Below, piece by piece: positions 14,643 to 19,912 of a stretch of DNA of 20,911 bases. This DNA is from Clostridium sp. CAG:594. GTDB taxonomy: Bacteria; Bacillota_I; Bacilli_A; RF39; UBA660. Every line of letters starts with the position of its first letter. Within the stretch, counting starts at the first letter, position 1. The stretch spans positions 1-20,911 of the forward strand of contig FR881477.1 in assembly GCA_000434835.1 (NCBI GenBank), read 5' to 3'. Below the pieces are notes generated by a model that was given only the letters and a program-made list of their open reading frames with translations, was not told where the DNA came from and did no database searches. The translations under genes were made by a program, and so were the position numbers.

Positions 14643-14810
14643 GTGAATGATATGGAAATGATTGATGTATCTGAATCTACAAATAAAGATGTTAAGAAAA
14701 AAGATAAATTTATGACTTATATATACATATCTTTAGTTATATTAGTAGTTCTTGGACTTTTAACTTACTTTTTTGGATATGACTTATTAAAGCCTTTTAT
14801 AGAGGTGTAG
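14643..14810 (+). CDS. Small single-pass membrane protein (55 residues)
   Basis: A short gene easily missed: GTG at 14643, three bases after the stop of the WG-repeat gene, with AAAGGTGATTAAAA as binding site, to TAG at 14808-14810, one base before the sortase ATG. The product has an acidic and charged first half (MNDMEMIDVSESTNKD, then KKKDKF) and one helix (about 26-45, YIYISLVILVVLGLLTYFFG), ending in DLLKPFIEV. Its tight fit between two genes argues that it is real and works with them. No family recognised. Confidence 0.72.
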   Translation: MNDMEMIDVSESTNKDVKKKDKFMTYIYISLVILVVLGLLTYFFGYDLLKPFIEV

Positions 14811-14811
14811 T

Positions 14812-15411
14812 ATGAAAATTAAAGAAAAAATATTAAACTTTCTTATAATACTTATTGTAGTTGCGCTTTATGTAGCAGTATTTATGTTTATATACTCAAA
14901 CTTTAGAGAAAGAAAAAGACAGGAACTAGCAGGTGGCATAATAGATAAAATTGATAAGGTGATAAAAGAAAATGATGGGGATGTTATGCCTGAGGCTAAG
15001 GTAAGTTATGGTGGCTTTAAATATACCGTCTTAGGAAAACTTACAATTAAGAAGATAAATATATATCAGCCAATACTAAAAGAAAATACGGCAGGAGCTT
15101 ATAATACGGCACTTGTTAAAATGGCTGGCCCAAACCTTAATGAAAATGGAAATGTTTCTATTGGTGGACATAACTTTATGAGAGGTAACTACTTTATAAA
15201 AATCAATAGACTAGTTAAAAATGATGTTGTAACGGTAACAGACTTATCAGGAAGAAAAGTAAACTATTACGTTTATGAATATGGCGTTGTAGATAAAAAT
15301 TCAGCTAGTTATTTGGCACAACCAGATAATAAAAATGAGAAAATAGTTACGCTTGTAACGTGCACTAAAGGCGGTAAGGAAAGATATTACGTAAAAGCAA
15401 GAGCAAAATAA
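14812..15411 (+). CDS. Sortase, class D-like
   Basis: Membrane-bound transpeptidase that links surface proteins to the wall or to each other. 199 residues: an N-terminal membrane helix (8-29) and the sortase beta-barrel. Catalytic residues are visible: H120 in IGGHN, C184 in TLVTCT, R191 in ERYYVKA. The C-terminal TLVTCTKGGKERYYV and IGGHNFM strings resemble class D and related housekeeping sortases. No protein in the window carries an LPxTG-like motif with hydrophobic tail, so the substrate is elsewhere. AGAGGTG overlaps the end of the small gene before it. Class assignment is by eye; sortase identity is firm. Confidence 0.9.
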   Translation: MKIKEKILNFLIILIVVALYVAVFMFIYSNFRERKRQELAGGIIDKIDKVIKENDGDVMPEAKVSYGGFKYTVLGKLTIKKINIYQPILKENTAGAYNTALVKMAGPNLNENGNVSIGGHNFMRGNYFIKINRLVKNDVVTVTDLSGRKVNYYVYEYGVVDKNSASYLAQPDNKNEKIVTLVTCTKGGKERYYVKARAK

Positions 15412-15438
15412 AAAAGGCACTAATTTATGGTGCCTTTT
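15411..15438. terminator. Bidirectional terminator between sortase and DUF192 genes
   Basis: AAAAAGGCAC, loop, GTGCCTTTT: a GC-rich stem with A-run on the left and T-run on the right, so it ends both the plus-strand sortase operon and the minus-strand gene whose stop (15422-15420) lies in it. Confidence 0.85.
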
Positions 15439-15695
15439 GGTAATTCATATATCATTTTAGTGCCACGAGGAGCAATTATCACTTTCCAAGGTTTAACGTT
15501 TTTATATGTTTTTATAACGTTATTATGATTATCGACCGCAACAACGTCAATTTTATCTAGCATAAAAAACGTATGAATACTTCTGCAATGTTTAAATAAA
15601 AGACCATAATTTATGTTTTTCTTAAACATAAGACCAATTAATCTATCTTTAAAACTTTTGGCTGTTTTAATTTTTAGGTTATCAAACTTTAACAT
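15420..15695 (-). CDS. DUF192 family protein
   Basis: 91 residues. Matches DUF192 by eye: AKSFKDRLIGLMFKKNINYGLLF (family: ...R-x-GLM-x...LLF), then SIHTFFMLDKIDVVAVDNHNNVIKTYKNVKPW and a final strand TKMIYELPKGTIN (family: LELPAG). The family folds as a small beta-barrel, mostly of unknown function. Most relatives are exported; here no signal peptide is present, so it is probably cytoplasmic. I chose the ATG at 15695, with GGTGAT (15705-15700) ahead; an upstream start at 15707 overlaps that site. Single-gene unit with its own promoter. Confidence 0.82.
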   Translation of the reverse strand: MLKFDNLKIKTAKSFKDRLIGLMFKKNINYGLLFKHCRSIHTFFMLDKIDVVAVDNHNNVIKTYKNVKPWKVIIAPRGTKMIYELPKGTIN

Positions 15696-15711
15696 AATTA
15701 TCACCATAAAA

Positions 15712-15740
15712 ATGATAACATTAAAATTTATTTATGTAAA
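15712..15740 (-). promoter_or_regulatory. Sigma-A promoter of the DUF192 gene
   Basis: On the minus strand: TTTACA (15740-15735), 17 bases, TATCAT (15717-15712); each matches the consensus at five of six. Confidence 0.65.
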
Positions 15741-15757
15741 TCACTTTATAAATATCA

Positions 15758-15787
15758 TTGACAAATGATGGTATAAAATGTTAAACT
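15758..15787 (+). promoter_or_regulatory. Probable sigma-A promoter of the pilin gene
   Basis: TTGACA (15758-15763, perfect), 18 bases, TAAACT (15782-15787, four of six). A TATAAAAT lies inside the spacer but only 8-9 bases from the -35. Confidence 0.5.
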
Positions 15788-15816
15788 AATGTTAGTTAAA
15801 ATATGAGGTGTTGAAG

Positions 15817-16011
15817 ATGAAAAAAATGAATAAAAAAGGTCAAGCATTAGTAGAATATGTTTTAATCATAGCGTTAGTAACTGTTATTGCGGTTAGTTTA
15901 ATAAAGGTATTTGGTGGATACTTAAAAGATTCAATCACCAAGACTTCTTGTGAACTTGTTGGTGAAACTTATGTTAAGGGCGCTAAAGCTGGAGAAGGAA
16001 CTTGTAAATAG
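15817..16011 (+). CDS. Flp/type IV-like pilin (orphan)
   Basis: 64-residue prepilin-like protein. After a short basic leader (MKKMNKKG) comes QALVEYVLIIALVTVIAVSLIKVFGG, matching the Flp prepilin pattern: Gly before the cut, Glu at +5, Tyr at +6, then a hydrophobic helix. Such proteins are cut by a prepilin peptidase and assembled into pili by Tad machinery. The C-terminal part has two cysteines (TSCELVGETY...EGTC) that could form a loop. ATG 15817 has AGGTG seven bases upstream; ATG 15826 is also possible. No Tad or other pilus genes surround it, so it is an orphan within this window. Confidence 0.82.
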   Translation: MKKMNKKGQALVEYVLIIALVTVIAVSLIKVFGGYLKDSITKTSCELVGETYVKGAKAGEGTCK

Positions 16012-16030
16012 ACCAATTAGGTCTTTTTTT
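16010..16030 (+). terminator. Rho-independent terminator after the pilin gene
   Basis: AGACC, loop AATTA, GGTCTTTTTTT; overlaps the pilin stop codon. Confidence 0.8.
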
Positions 16031-16066
16031 GTATATGTTTGACGGTTTATTTATTGATAAAAAGGA

Positions 16067-16095
16067 TTGACAAACATTAAATTAATATTTATAAT
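16067..16095 (+). promoter_or_regulatory. Consensus sigma-A promoter of gmk
   Basis: TTGACA (16067-16072), 17 bases, TATAAT (16090-16095): perfect match in both boxes and spacing, the strongest promoter of the window. Confidence 0.9.
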
Positions 16096-16126
16096 TTTAA
16101 AACATAAATGTTAAGAAGGTGATTAT

Positions 16127-16810
16127 ATGTCTAATATATTAAAACGAAATGAAAAGGGAAGCTTAATAGTTATATCTGGCCCATCTGGTTCTGGTAAGGA
16201 TACTATATGTGAAAGATTAAAAGAGTATAAAGAAGATTTTTGGGTATCTGTTTCTTGTACGACTAGAAAACCAAGAAAGGGCGAGGAAGACGGTATTAAT
16301 TATTTCTTTTTGACAAAAGAAGAGTTTGAAAAGAAAATTAAGGAAGATAAATTTATTGAATATGCTAAATATAATGGTAATTATTACGGAACTCCAAAAG
16401 ATAAGGTAAATGAATATTTGTCTAAAGGGATAGACGTTATATTAGTAATAGAAGTTCAAGGTGCACTTGAAATAAAACATAAAATTCCGGAGGCTATATT
16501 TATATTTATTATGCCTCCTACAATGAAGGATTTAATTATAAGATTAAAGAAAAGAAATACTGAAAACAACGACAAAATAATAGAAAGATTTAAAAAGGCA
16601 TACAAAGAAATAAACGAACTTAACAAGTATAATTACGTAGTTGTAAATGATGAAATAGATAAAGCAACAAGAAAGGTTAATGCCATATTAGAAGCACAAA
16701 AATGTATGGTAGAAAGAATTGAGGAAGTATATTTAAATAATCCAGAAGAAGAGATTCACGAACTTCTAATTGATGATAAAGATTTTAAAAATAGTGAATT
16801 AAATGTCTAA
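16127..16810 (+). CDS. gmk: Guanylate kinase
   Basis: Phosphorylates GMP to GDP with ATP; essential for GTP, dGTP and (p)ppGpp pools. In 227 residues: P-loop GPSGSGKDT (18-26 region; most relatives have GKGT or GKST), GMP-binding SCTTRKPRKGEEDGINYFFL, YAKYNGNYYGTP, EVQGALEIK, and lid region RLKKRNTENNDKIIERFKKAYKEI. The C-terminus is about 20 residues longer than the usual ~205 and acidic. GAAGGTGATTAT precedes the ATG. In Bacillus gmk is followed by rpoZ and coaBC; here a small-RNA region follows. Confidence 0.96.
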   Translation: MSNILKRNEKGSLIVISGPSGSGKDTICERLKEYKEDFWVSVSCTTRKPRKGEEDGINYFFLTKEEFEKKIKEDKFIEYAKYNGNYYGTPKDKVNEYLSKGIDVILVIEVQGALEIKHKIPEAIFIFIMPPTMKDLIIRLKKRNTENNDKIIERFKKAYKEINELNKYNYVVVNDEIDKATRKVNAILEAQKCMVERIEEVYLNNPEEEIHELLIDDKDFKNSELNV

Positions 16811-16817
16811 AAATGGC

Positions 16818-16846
16818 TTGCAATAAATACTAAGATATGTTATTAT
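16818..16846 (+). promoter_or_regulatory. Sigma-A promoter of the predicted small RNA
   Basis: TTGCAA (16818-16823), 17 bases, TATTAT (16841-16846). It lies between gmk and a structured, terminator-ended stretch with no reading frame, which suggests a separate RNA gene starting near 16853. Confidence 0.65.
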
Positions 16847-16852
16847 TTAATT

Positions 16853-16959
16853 GTCAGCTGGGAAGTATTGGCTGATAGCAGTATAAGCAGTAACCGGCTT
16901 ATGCAGTATCTAGCTGGAAGTAGTACAAGCAATCCTGAGGTTTGGGGATTGCTTTTTTT
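16853..16959 (+). ncRNA. Predicted small RNA, family unknown
   Basis: About 105 bases bounded by a promoter and a strong terminator, with markedly higher GC than the surrounding spacer. Hairpins: TCAGC (16854-16858)/GCTGA (16871-16875), whose loop shows GGGAAG; ATAAGC (16883-16888)/GCTTAT (16897-16902); and the terminator stem. The element AGCTGG(G)AAGTA occurs twice (16856-16867, 16912-16922), and GCAGTA three times (AGCAGTATA, AGCAGTAAC, TGCAGTATC). I looked for features of SRP RNA, 6S RNA, tRNA, T-box, and c-di-GMP riboswitches and found none convincing. No reading frame with binding site is present. It may be a trans-acting RNA, or a leader whose terminator controls what follows, but the next gene has its own promoter (16998-17026). 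Confidence 0.6.
16927..16959 (+). terminator. Rho-independent terminator of the small RNA
   Basis: AAGCAATCC (16927-16935) pairs perfectly with GGATTGCTT (16946-16954), followed by seven Ts: nine base pairs with a 10-base loop. Confidence 0.92.
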
Positions 16960-16997
16960 ATGCTTGACATTTCTGTTTCCACATAGGATTAAAAACA

Positions 16998-17026
16998 TTG
17001 ACCCGGGGGGGGGAATATGTTATTAT
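16998..17026 (+). promoter_or_regulatory. Promoter of the TasA-like gene at 17124, with G-run in the spacer
   Basis: TTGACC (16998-17003), exactly 17 bases, TATTAT (17021-17026). The spacer is C, nine G, then AATATGT. The spacing is optimal as read; gain or loss of one G by polymerase slippage would make it 18 or 16. The resulting leader is ~90 bases and includes a hairpin AACCT/AGGTT (17040-17044/17053-17057). Confidence 0.75.
17005..17013 (+). repeat. Homopolymeric G9 tract in a promoter spacer
   Basis: Nine consecutive G, preceded by CCC. It is the only such run in this AT-rich window and lies between the -35 and -10 boxes of a surface-protein gene, the position where phase-variable promoters of other bacteria keep slippage-prone tracts. 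Confidence 0.9.
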
Positions 17027-17123
17027 CAACAAGTAAAGTAACCTTACATAAGAGGTTATAAATAAATTATTTTAGTATGATAAAATAATAAAAGTTAATA
17101 ATAGAAGTAGGAGATGGGTAATA

Positions 17124-17813
17124 ATGGAAAAAACAAGAAAAGTGAAAATAATAAGCTTAATAGTATTAGTGGTCATGATTTTATGCTTAACAGTAGCCTT
17201 TGCAGCGCTTTCACAAACACTTACAATTAATGGTAGTGCAGCAGTTAATGCGGCCTCATGGGACATACATTTTGAAAATTTGACTTTATCTGAAAAAACT
17301 GGAACAGCTGAGGTTAGAGGTACTCCGCAATTAACTGGAACTGTAATTTCTGGAATAGATGTTAGTTTAAATAAACCTGGAGATAAAATTGTATATGAAT
17401 TTGATTTGGTAAATAACGGAAGCATAGAGGCGAAGCTAACTTATATCAAAGTAAATAATTTAATTTCTGAGTCGTCATACGTTCAAAAAATATATGATTG
17501 TCTTAGAAATACCACCACCGAGTGCATTAATAAGTATGATTTTAATAAAGATGGTGAAATCACGGCACCTGATACTACTAGTTTTTATGGTGGGTTTGAT
17601 ATTTATCTTTATGATGGAGATACTAGGGTAGAAAAATATACAAAAAATGGCAGAACCGGTAAAGAAAGTGGTTTGTGGTTAGAAGCACATGAAACTAGAC
17701 ATTTAAAATTTGTAATAGCATTTAGAGATACTGCAAGTTTCGTCGTAGATGAAAAAATTACCATTTTTGATCCTACTAAGCCTGCTGTAACGTTAACGTT
17801 TGAACAAAAATAA
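17124..17813 (+). CDS. TasA-like secreted protein with dockerin-type calcium loop, G-run promoter
   Basis: 229 residues. The signal peptide (MEKTRKVK, hydrophobic 9-27, then ALSQTLTINGSAAVNAASW) is nearly identical to that of the gene at 3785. The beta-rich domain shares GIDVSLNKPGD...FDLVNNGSIEAKL. Residues 139-150, DFNKDGEITAPD, are a dockerin/EF-hand calcium loop; C126 and C134 just before it may form a disulfide. The C-terminus (LEAHETRHLKFVIAFRDTA...LTFEQK) matches the fragment at 2-370 closely. No wall-anchor motif. AGGAGATGGG precedes the ATG. Expected outside the cell, perhaps as a fibre or matrix protein; function unproven. The promoter spacer with nine G suggests that its expression may switch between cells. 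Confidence 0.84.
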   Translation: MEKTRKVKIISLIVLVVMILCLTVAFAALSQTLTINGSAAVNAASWDIHFENLTLSEKTGTAEVRGTPQLTGTVISGIDVSLNKPGDKIVYEFDLVNNGSIEAKLTYIKVNNLISESSYVQKIYDCLRNTTTECINKYDFNKDGEITAPDTTSFYGGFDIYLYDGDTRVEKYTKNGRTGKESGLWLEAHETRHLKFVIAFRDTASFVVDEKITIFDPTKPAVTLTFEQK

Positions 17814-17837
17814 TAGAACCGTTTTGGTTCTTTTTTT
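17814..17837 (+). terminator. Rho-independent terminator
   Basis: AGAACC, loop GTTTT, GGTTCTTTTTTT, directly after the stop. Same stem as the terminator at 4761. Confidence 0.88.
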
Positions 17838-17866
17838 GTAATTAAAAGATATTTTGGGCATATAGT
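17838..17866 (+). promoter_or_regulatory. Putative sigma-E promoter of spoIIIAH
   Basis: GTAATTA (17838-17844, weak -35), 14 bases, CATATAGT (17859-17866, close to CATACAnT). In Bacillus the spoIIIA operon is under sigma-E. Transcription would start near 17873, leaving a normal leader with GGAGG at 17883-17887. Confidence 0.45.
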
Positions 17867-17892
17867 TAAGTAGAAAAGATTTGGAGGATAAT

Positions 17893-18411
17893 ATGATTAA
17901 CAAACAAAAATTATGGTTTTTAACTTTATTTAGTTTAATATTAGTATTAAGTGTCTATTATATTACAATGCCAAGTGAACTACTTACAACGGTAAAGACT
18001 AGTGATAAAAATGCAGTAACTGAAAAGAAAACAAGTAAAACAAAGGCAAAGGCTAAAGTAAGTAGCACTGATAGTTTAACCGCACTTCAAGTTGAATTAG
18101 ACGAAGAAAGGCAAGCTCTTGCAGCAGAATATAATGAAGTACTTACTAATAAAGATACATCTACAGAAGAGAAAAATAACGCTTATAATGGACTTAAAGA
18201 AATAGATGAGGTAAAGGCAAAGGAAGATGATTTAGAAAAGAGGGTAAAAAAAGAACTTAAATTAGATTCATTTATAAAAATAGATGGTAGTAACGTAAGT
18301 GTAACAATTAAAAAGAAAGATCATGATTATTCTCTTGCTAACAACGTAATGAGATTAATTAGTAAAGAGTTTAAAACAAAGGTATATGTTTCGGTTAAAT
18401 TCCAAAAGTAA
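17893..18411 (+). CDS. spoIIIAH: Stage III sporulation protein AH
   Basis: Mother-cell membrane protein whose outer domain (YscJ/FliF-like ring fold) binds forespore SpoIIQ across the intermembrane space to form the feeding channel between the two cells. 172 residues. The start, MINKQKLWFLTLFSLILVLSV followed by YYI, closely matches Bacillus SpoIIIAH; then a Lys-rich linker, and the domain LQVELDEERQALAAEYNEVLTNKDTSTEEKNNAYNGLKEID...SVTIKKKDHDYSLANNVMRLISKEF, equally typical. ATG 17893 has GGAGG five bases ahead; an upstream TTG at 17881 overlaps it. It stands alone: the other spoIIIA genes are not here. gerE and gerM, the latter helping this channel, follow. Confidence 0.93.
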   Translation: MINKQKLWFLTLFSLILVLSVYYITMPSELLTTVKTSDKNAVTEKKTSKTKAKAKVSSTDSLTALQVELDEERQALAAEYNEVLTNKDTSTEEKNNAYNGLKEIDEVKAKEDDLEKRVKKELKLDSFIKIDGSNVSVTIKKKDHDYSLANNVMRLISKEFKTKVYVSVKFQK

Positions 18412-18412
18412 G

Positions 18413-18440
18413 TACCTTTTTTTCTTTTTATCATAAAATA
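18413..18440 (+). promoter_or_regulatory. Putative sigma-K promoter of gerE
   Basis: tACc (18413-18416), 15 bases, CATAAAATA (18432-18440), which fits the sigma-K pattern mACm ... CATAnnnTA. gerE is under sigma-K in Bacillus. A T-rich stretch with no clear hairpin (18417-18430) separates it from spoIIIAH. Confidence 0.5.
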
Positions 18441-18488
18441 ATATAGAAAAAATATTAAAACCTCTTATCATAAGAAAGTGGGGAAATC

Positions 18489-18695
18489 ATGGTAAAAAGA
18501 GTACTTACTAAAAGAGAAAAAGAAATATTTGATTTATTAATAACTAATAAGACAACTAAGGAAATAGCTAAAAAACTTGGAATAAGTGAAAAAACAGTTA
18601 GAAATCACATTTCAAACGTAATGCAGAAATTAGGGGTTAAGGGAAGAGCTTGCGCGGTAATCGAACTTATAAAACTAAACGAAATTACGTTATAA
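18489..18695 (+). CDS. gerE: Spore-coat transcription regulator GerE
   Basis: Small LuxR-type helix-turn-helix protein that, after SigK, activates or represses late coat and germination genes in the mother cell. 68 residues, almost entirely the HTH domain: LTKREKEIFDLLITNKTTKEIAKKLGISEKTVRNHISNVMQKLGVKGRACAVIELI. Similarity to Bacillus GerE (KTTKEIA, ISEKTVRNHISN-MQKLGVKGR) is so high over its whole length that it can be separated from other LuxR-type regulators. No receiver domain, as in GerE. AAGTGGGGAAATC precedes the ATG. Co-location with gerM resembles the Bacillus order, where the two lie near each other. Confidence 0.93.
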   Translation: MVKRVLTKREKEIFDLLITNKTTKEIAKKLGISEKTVRNHISNVMQKLGVKGRACAVIELIKLNEITL

Positions 18696-18720
18696 AATCG
18701 CATATATCATGCGATTTTTT
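18694..18720 (+). terminator. Rho-independent terminator after gerE
   Basis: AAATCGCAT (18695-18703) pairs perfectly with ATGCGATTT (18709-18717), loop ATATC, then Ts. It overlaps the gerE stop region. Confidence 0.9.
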
Positions 18721-18728
18721 CATACTAT
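18700..18728 (+). promoter_or_regulatory. Possible sigma-E promoter of gerM, nested in the gerE terminator
   Basis: GCATATA (18700-18706), 14 bases, CATACTAT (18721-18728); compare kmATATT and CATACAnT. gerM is a sigma-E gene in Bacillus. Weak point: transcription would start near 18735, inside the AGGAGG (18733-18738). Confidence 0.38.
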
Positions 18729-18744
18729 TAATAGGAGGATTATT

Positions 18745-19701
18745 ATGCTAAGAAAGTTTGCCTATAATAAGATTTTTAGAACAACAGGAATGCTTGTGCT
18801 TCTGTTATTACTTCTTTTGTTTCCAGCATCCAAGGAGTATAAGCTTGAAGATGAAAAACTTGCGAAAACAAGCGTTTCATATTCTGCTAGGGAAGCTTAT
18901 TTAATTGATAAGGATGGCTTTGTAGCAAGATGTAAAGTAAAGCTTAATAGCACAAGCGATAAAGGTATGGCTATTAAACTTACGGAATTATTAATAAATG
19001 GAGGAAAGTATGAGAGCTTGGTGCCTAATGGGTTTAAAGCAATTTTGCCAAGTGATACAAAGATTAATGATGTATTAATAAAAGATGATACATTAACAAT
19101 TGATTTATCAAATGATATATTAGAACTTGATAACAAGAGCTTTAAAAAGGCTTTAGAAGCACTTACGTATAATTTGACCAGCATTAATAATATTAAGTAT
19201 GTTTATCTTAAAATAGATGGTACTGTGCAAGATAAATATCCAGATGGTAAAGATGTAATAAAACAGCCACTAGAAAGAAAAGATGGAGTAAATACCAATT
19301 ATGATGCTTTTGATTATAAAAATGCTAGTATAACTACTATTTACTATGTAAATAAAAGTAGTAGTGGTTATTATTATGTTCCGGTATCTAAGGTTTCTAA
19401 TGATAACAGAGATAAAATAAAAATAATAGTAGATGAACTTACTTCTTCTAATACTTATGAAACTAATTTAATGAGTTTTTTAAATTATAATACTAAGCTC
19501 ACTGGATATGACATAAAAGATGATGTATTAACGGTAGATTTTAATGAGTATTTATTCGATGATGCTAATTCAAAAAGTATTTTAGAAGAGGTCATATATT
19601 CAATTTCGCTATCAGTTAGGGATAATTACGACGTAAAAGAAGTTATATTTACAGTAAATGGTAAGGAAATTACAAAAAGTGTGTTAAAAAATATTGAATA
19701 A
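18745..19701 (+). CDS. gerM: Sporulation/germination protein GerM
   Basis: 318 residues, with an N-terminal membrane anchor (about 13-27, TGMLVLLLLLLLFPAS; no lipobox cysteine) and two GerMN (germane) domains in tandem: the first about 45-170 (VARCKVKLNSTSDKGMAIKLTELLINGGKYESLVPNGFKAILPSDTKINDVLIKDDTLTIDLS), the second about 195-318 (TTIYYVNKSSSGYYYVPVSKV...LTGYDIKDDVLTVDFNEYLFD). GerM stabilises the SpoIIIAH-SpoIIQ channel in Bacillus, so its place two genes from spoIIIAH makes sense. In Bacillus the protein is a lipoprotein; the missing cysteine here suggests a transmembrane anchor instead. ATG 18745 has AGGAGG six bases ahead; an upstream ATG at 18709 lies in the terminator. Confidence 0.9.
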   Translation: MLRKFAYNKIFRTTGMLVLLLLLLLFPASKEYKLEDEKLAKTSVSYSAREAYLIDKDGFVARCKVKLNSTSDKGMAIKLTELLINGGKYESLVPNGFKAILPSDTKINDVLIKDDTLTIDLSNDILELDNKSFKKALEALTYNLTSINNIKYVYLKIDGTVQDKYPDGKDVIKQPLERKDGVNTNYDAFDYKNASITTIYYVNKSSSGYYYVPVSKVSNDNRDKIKIIVDELTSSNTYETNLMSFLNYNTKLTGYDIKDDVLTVDFNEYLFDDANSKSILEEVIYSISLSVRDNYDVKEVIFTVNGKEITKSVLKNIE

Positions 19702-19722
19702 TTATTATTTTTGAGTTATAAT
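19694..19722 (+). promoter_or_regulatory. Sigma-A promoter of tRNA-Arg
   Basis: TTGAAT (19694-19699), 17 bases, TATAAT (19717-19722). A short hairpin TTGTTC/GAACAA (19727-19745 region) lies between it and the tRNA, in the leader that is removed. Confidence 0.65.
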
Positions 19723-19750
19723 TGATTTGTTCTTAAACGAACAAGTCATT

Positions 19751-19827
<77 letters not shown>

Positions 19828-19842
19828 CTTTGATTATTAAAT

Positions 19843-19871
19843 ACTTATGCTTTTGCGGCATAAGTTTTTTT
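19843..19871 (+). terminator. Rho-independent terminator after tRNA-Arg
   Basis: ACTTATGC (19843-19850), loop TTTTGCG, GCATAAGT (19858-19865), then seven Ts. Confidence 0.9.
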
Positions 19872-19879
19872 ATAAATAA

Positions 19880-19912
19880 AAAGTACAAGGAAGTTATTTA
19901 ATCTTGTACTTT
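19880..19912 (-). terminator. Terminator of the lipid-kinase gene
   Basis: AAAGTACAAG (19880-19889) pairs with CTTGTACTTT (19903-19912), 13-base loop; on the minus strand it is followed by a T-run. The stem covers the end of the coding region and the stop codon (19900-19898). Confidence 0.75.

Noticed and set aside
16039..16066. Second promoter TTGACG ahead of gmk
   Set aside because: No acceptable -10 at 16-18 bases, and a perfect consensus promoter lies directly downstream.
16853..16926. SRP RNA, 6S RNA, T-box or c-di-GMP riboswitch
   Set aside because: The SRP motif (GGAAGGAAGCAG-type), the T-box sequence and the conserved riboswitch cores are all absent; only promoter, stems and terminator are secure.
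17005..17013. G-run as assembly or sequencing artefact
   Set aside because: Not excluded: nine G in such DNA can be misread in length. Its exact place within a promoter with ideal spacing argues for a real feature, so I kept it as a finding with this caveat.
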